This document shows positions 62,730 to 64,000 of a stretch of 64,000 bases of DNA, piece by piece. This stretch comes from an uncultured Ruminococcus sp. (GTDB taxonomy: Bacteria; Bacillota; Clostridia; Oscillospirales; Acutalibacteraceae): the NCBI GenBank assembly GCA_902767845.1, contig CACXIV010000009.1:1-64000 (forward strand), written 5' to 3'. A model generated the notes under the pieces. It ran no database searches. It had not been told where the DNA came from and saw only the letters and a program-made list of their open reading frames with translations. Within the stretch, counting starts at the first letter, position 1; each line of letters starts with the position of its first letter. A program made the translations under genes and the position numbers.

Positions 62730-63937
62730 AAGCTTTCACCCGCTATGATTCCGCTGACAAACGCGAAGTGCAGGTTATATCCGCCGCATTCGCCGCAGAT
62801 ATCTATCGCCTCTCCGCACACGTACAGGTTTTTGACCTTTTTGCTCATCATGGTTTTTTCGTCGATCTCGCCGCCCGAAACGCCTCCCAACGCGCACTGA
62901 GCCTGCTCAAAGCCCGGCTTTCCCTTTACGGTGAACTCCATGCTTTTTGCGGTGTCGGCAAGCGCGGCGAGCTCTTTTTCGCTCAATTCTGAAATAAGTT
63001 TGTTCAGCTCGGTTCCGCTAAGCTTCAATACCGCCTGAGCGAGCCTCTTTTGCAGTATGCCGGTAAAAATATTGTCGGCTGTCAAAAATCCGAACCTTTC
63101 CCTGTTTTTGAGCAAGGCGGAGCATAATTCCTTATTAGAAATATAATCGGCGATATCGAGCCTGATAACGTCGTTTTCCCTCGCGTAAAGCGACAGATTA
63201 AAAACGCAGATGCCCGACAGCGCGCCGTCCGCGAACTGTATCTCGCCGGGTTCCTCTTTTACCAGCTTGCCGCCGCGGTACAGCGAAGCCATGCCCGACG
63301 CCCTCAGCCCCTTTAGCGATCTCAGCACTGCCGAATCCGCCCTTACAGGGCACAGTGCCGGGGAGAAGGGGGTCACGGTGTGGCCGAGGTTTTTAAGGTA
63401 ATCGAGTCCGCTCGAGCTGCCGCCGAGCTTAGGAGCCGCCTTTGAGCCGCAGCAGATCACAAGCTTGCCGCACTCGAATACCTCGTCGGCGGTTTTGATG
63501 ACAAAGCTCTTTTGCCGTGATACCGAGCGGATCTCCCTGCCGCAGAGAAGCTCTGCGCCGAGCCGCTCGCAGTTATAGCGCAAAACGTCGAGCACCGAGC
63601 TCGCCTGCTTTGAAACCGGGTAGTACCTGCCCTCGCTGTCGCGGTAAGTCAAAAGCCCGAGCTTTTTAAAATAATCGGTAAGGAAATCGGCGCCGTAATT
63701 GTTCAGCATGCCGCCGAGCCTGCCGAACGAGCCGACATATCTATCGGGCGCGACGTTTTGGTTAGTCAGGTTGCACCTTCCGTTGCCTGTAGAGAGCAGC
63801 TTTTTGCCCACCCTGTCGTTTTTCTCGATTATCGCTATGTTCAGTTTGGGATTATTTGTCTTAGCGGATATCGCGCACATCAGTCCGGAGGCTCCGCCGC
63901 CGATGATAACCGCGTCATAATTTTTTTTCATAATCAT
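62726..63937 (-). CDS. HI0933/YhiN-family flavoprotein (second copy)
   Basis: The 403-residue protein starts YDAVIIGGGASGLMCAISA and has the GKKLLSTGNGRCNLTN signature. It ends VKNLYVCGEAIDICGECGGYNLHFAFVSG. It is a paralog of the protein at 13110-14348, with a divergent middle. Function is unknown. ATG 63937 and ATG 63931 are both possible; neither has a strong ribosome site. It is coupled to the next flavoprotein gene by overlap. Confidence 0.88.
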   Translation of the reverse strand: MIMKKNYDAVIIGGGASGLMCAISAKTNNPKLNIAIIEKNDRVGKKLLSTGNGRCNLTNQNVAPDRYVGSFGRLGGMLNNYGADFLTDYFKKLGLLTYRDSEGRYYPVSKQASSVLDVLRYNCERLGAELLCGREIRSVSRQKSFVIKTADEVFECGKLVICCGSKAAPKLGGSSSGLDYLKNLGHTVTPFSPALCPVRADSAVLRSLKGLRASGMASLYRGGKLVKEEPGEIQFADGALSGICVFNLSLYARENDVIRLDIADYISNKELCSALLKNRERFGFLTADNIFTGILQKRLAQAVLKLSGTELNKLISELSEKELAALADTAKSMEFTVKGKPGFEQAQCALGGVSGGEIDEKTMMSKKVKNLYVCGEAIDICGECGGYNLHFAFVSGIIAGESL

Positions 63938-63951
63938 TTACCCATATAAAA

Positions 63952-63974
63952 TAAGGCAGCGCAAAGCTGCCTTA
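63952..63974 (-). terminator. Terminator of a gene entering from the right edge
   Basis: TAAGGCAGC pairs perfectly with GCTGCCTTA around a GCAAA loop. On the minus strand a TTATTTTAT tract follows, ending the gene that stops at 63983. Confidence 0.85.
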
Positions 63975-63982
63975 ATGATTTA

Positions 63983-64000
63983 TTAAGCCTTCGGAGCGAG
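63983..64000 (-). CDS. 3' end of an unidentified minus-strand gene (partial)
   Basis: The last visible codons read Leu-Ala-Pro-Lys-Ala-stop on the minus strand, 9 bases before the terminator. Only five residues are visible, so neither the frame nor the product can be confirmed; the terminator next to it is the main support. Confidence 0.35.
   Translation of the reverse strand, partial: LAPKA

Overview
ORGANISM. The window reads as chromosome of a Gram-positive, spore-forming, anaerobic Clostridia member, most likely Ruminococcaceae/Oscillospiraceae and probably Ruminococcus-like. The evidence is a complete spoIIIAA-AH operon plus spoIIR, AddAB instead of RecBCD, an IspH-S1 fusion typical of Clostridia, oxygen-sensitive indolepyruvate:ferredoxin oxidoreductase, CIRCE-controlled groESL, and two secreted proteins with dockerin modules (a GH25 lysozyme and a GH13 amylase). 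Dockerins imply a cellulosome- or amylosome-like scaffold elsewhere in the genome. Base composition is near 50% GC. No tRNA, rRNA, insertion sequence, phage gene or CRISPR array was seen, so this is mostly core chromosome. LAYOUT. (1) 1-8.4 kb: an envelope/signalling cassette: a giant Ig-repeat surface protein (cut by the left edge), a membrane Ser/Thr kinase with extracellular TPRs, a 47-residue membrane peptide, a zinc-ribbon membrane protein and a TPR/YfaP-like membrane protein. (2) 8.5-12 kb: a dockerin-bearing lysozyme, then convergent hisHF. (3) 12.2-17.8 kb: a housekeeping operon: RpiR regulator, HI0933-type flavoprotein, cmk, plsC, ispH-rpsA. An HD hydrolase and ligA follow. (4) 20.6-25.3 kb: spoIIIAA-AH behind a candidate sigma-E promoter. 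(5) 25.4-32.4 kb: nusB, M22-like protein, xseA (no xseB), dnaE, amidohydrolase. (6) 32.4-36.6 kb: iorA-iorB-paaK-ACT, an aryl-ketoacid/aryl-CoA module. (7) 36.7-40.8 kb: CIRCE-groES-groEL and a Na/Pi cotransporter. (8) 40.8-45 kb: a PqqD-like plus S24/S26 peptidase pair, a membrane glycosyltransferase-like protein, a gpsA-like gene, a probable 6S RNA and a DUF1292 gene. (9) 45-47.5 kb: an orphan promoter-terminator unit (putative small RNA), then a sugar transferase and a Wzy/ligase-like protein. (10) 47.5-58.2 kb: LURP-one-like protein, Lrp regulator with aminotransferase, ispE, spoIIR, addB, addA. (11) 58.2-64 kb, minus strand: dockerin amylase, pyrB with a PyrI-like zinc tail, and two flavoproteins. 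HOW IT WORKS TOGETHER. Most of the window is growth, replication, repair and sporulation machinery in short operons with overlapping or closely spaced genes, bounded by intrinsic terminators. The less ordinary parts are the left-edge kinase cassette, the dockerin enzymes, the PqqD/S26 pair, the two non-coding RNA candidates near 44.5-45.2 kb, and the zinc-tailed PyrB.
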